Shown here: piece by piece, positions 64,000 to 64,000 of the stretch
Position numbering within the stretch: position 1 is the first letter of the stretch
Layout: each line of letters starts with the position of its first letter
Source of the DNA: Alkalibacillus haloalkaliphilus
Lineage (GTDB): Bacteria > Bacillota > Bacilli > Bacillales > Alkalibacillaceae
DNA: 64,000 nt
Assembly: GCF_007991275.1 (NCBI RefSeq)
Contig: NZ_BJYA01000018.1
Coordinates: 1-64,000 of the forward strand
Direction: 5' to 3'
Position numbers and translations under genes: made by a program
The notes under the pieces: model-generated
Database searches by the model: none
What the model was told of the DNA's origin: nothing
The model's input: the letters and a program-made list of their open reading frames with translations, nothing else

Positions 64000-64000
64000 T

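Overview
The window comes from a low-GC Gram-positive bacterium of the Bacillaceae, probably a salt- or alkali-tolerant one. Evidence: the smpB/ssrA - rnr - carboxylesterase - secG order, a CggR-led glycolytic operon (cggR-gap-pgk-tpiA-gpmI-eno), a Zur-type operator, YqhV- and DUF2512-like small membrane proteins, and many acidic proteins. Exact genus cannot be read from the sequence.

1-36 kb is mostly chromosomal backbone. At the left edge is a minus-strand cluster (copper chaperone, PCYCGC lipoprotein, DUF302 protein). It diverges from a zinc-uptake operon (substrate-binding lipoprotein, ATPase, permease, Fur-family regulator) whose promoter carries two Zur-type palindromes. The PCYCGC gene is interrupted by an in-frame TGA exactly where the family has the first Cys of a CxxC motif. 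A small hairpin 16 nt after the TGA fits the bacterial SECIS pattern, so this is a selenoprotein candidate. Next come a SEDS-family (FtsW/RodA/SpoVE) gene, a 9-unit 21-bp tandem repeat, an ABC-F ATPase, transporters, a hydrolase, an HTH/membrane-protein pair, GrpB, Nudix, phosphotransferase, DUF2332 and erythromycin-esterase-like genes. Then come tmRNA and SmpB, RNase R, carboxylesterase, SecG, a dicarboxylate/amino-acid symporter and the glycolytic operon.

36-53 kb is an accessory region with signs of repeated insertion and decay: a truncated acetyltransferase, an integrase C-terminal remnant, three similar att-like sequences (about 36.2, 37.6 and 46.1 kb), a dispersed ~150-bp repeat pair (40.1 and 43.2 kb), a frameshifted gene and a GIY-YIG gene with a nonsense codon. 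It also holds genes of unknown function and a likely defence module: a Z1-domain ATPase, a DUF4420 PD-(D/E)XK protein, a protein with an Rx4H (HEPN-like) motif and a two-TM protein. A serine recombinase and a decayed plus-strand ORF separate it from the next module.

53-64 kb holds a five-gene minus-strand cluster that looks like a BREX/DISARM-related phage-defence system: DNA methyltransferase, PglZ phosphatase-like protein, small winged-helix protein resembling BrxA, SNF2-type helicase, and a large PD-(D/E)XK nuclease-like protein. The combination is closest to type 3 BREX, but gene order differs, no BrxC or BrxF is seen, and an additional nuclease is present. The cluster may continue past the right edge. 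The last two blocks are the best candidates for an undescribed system.
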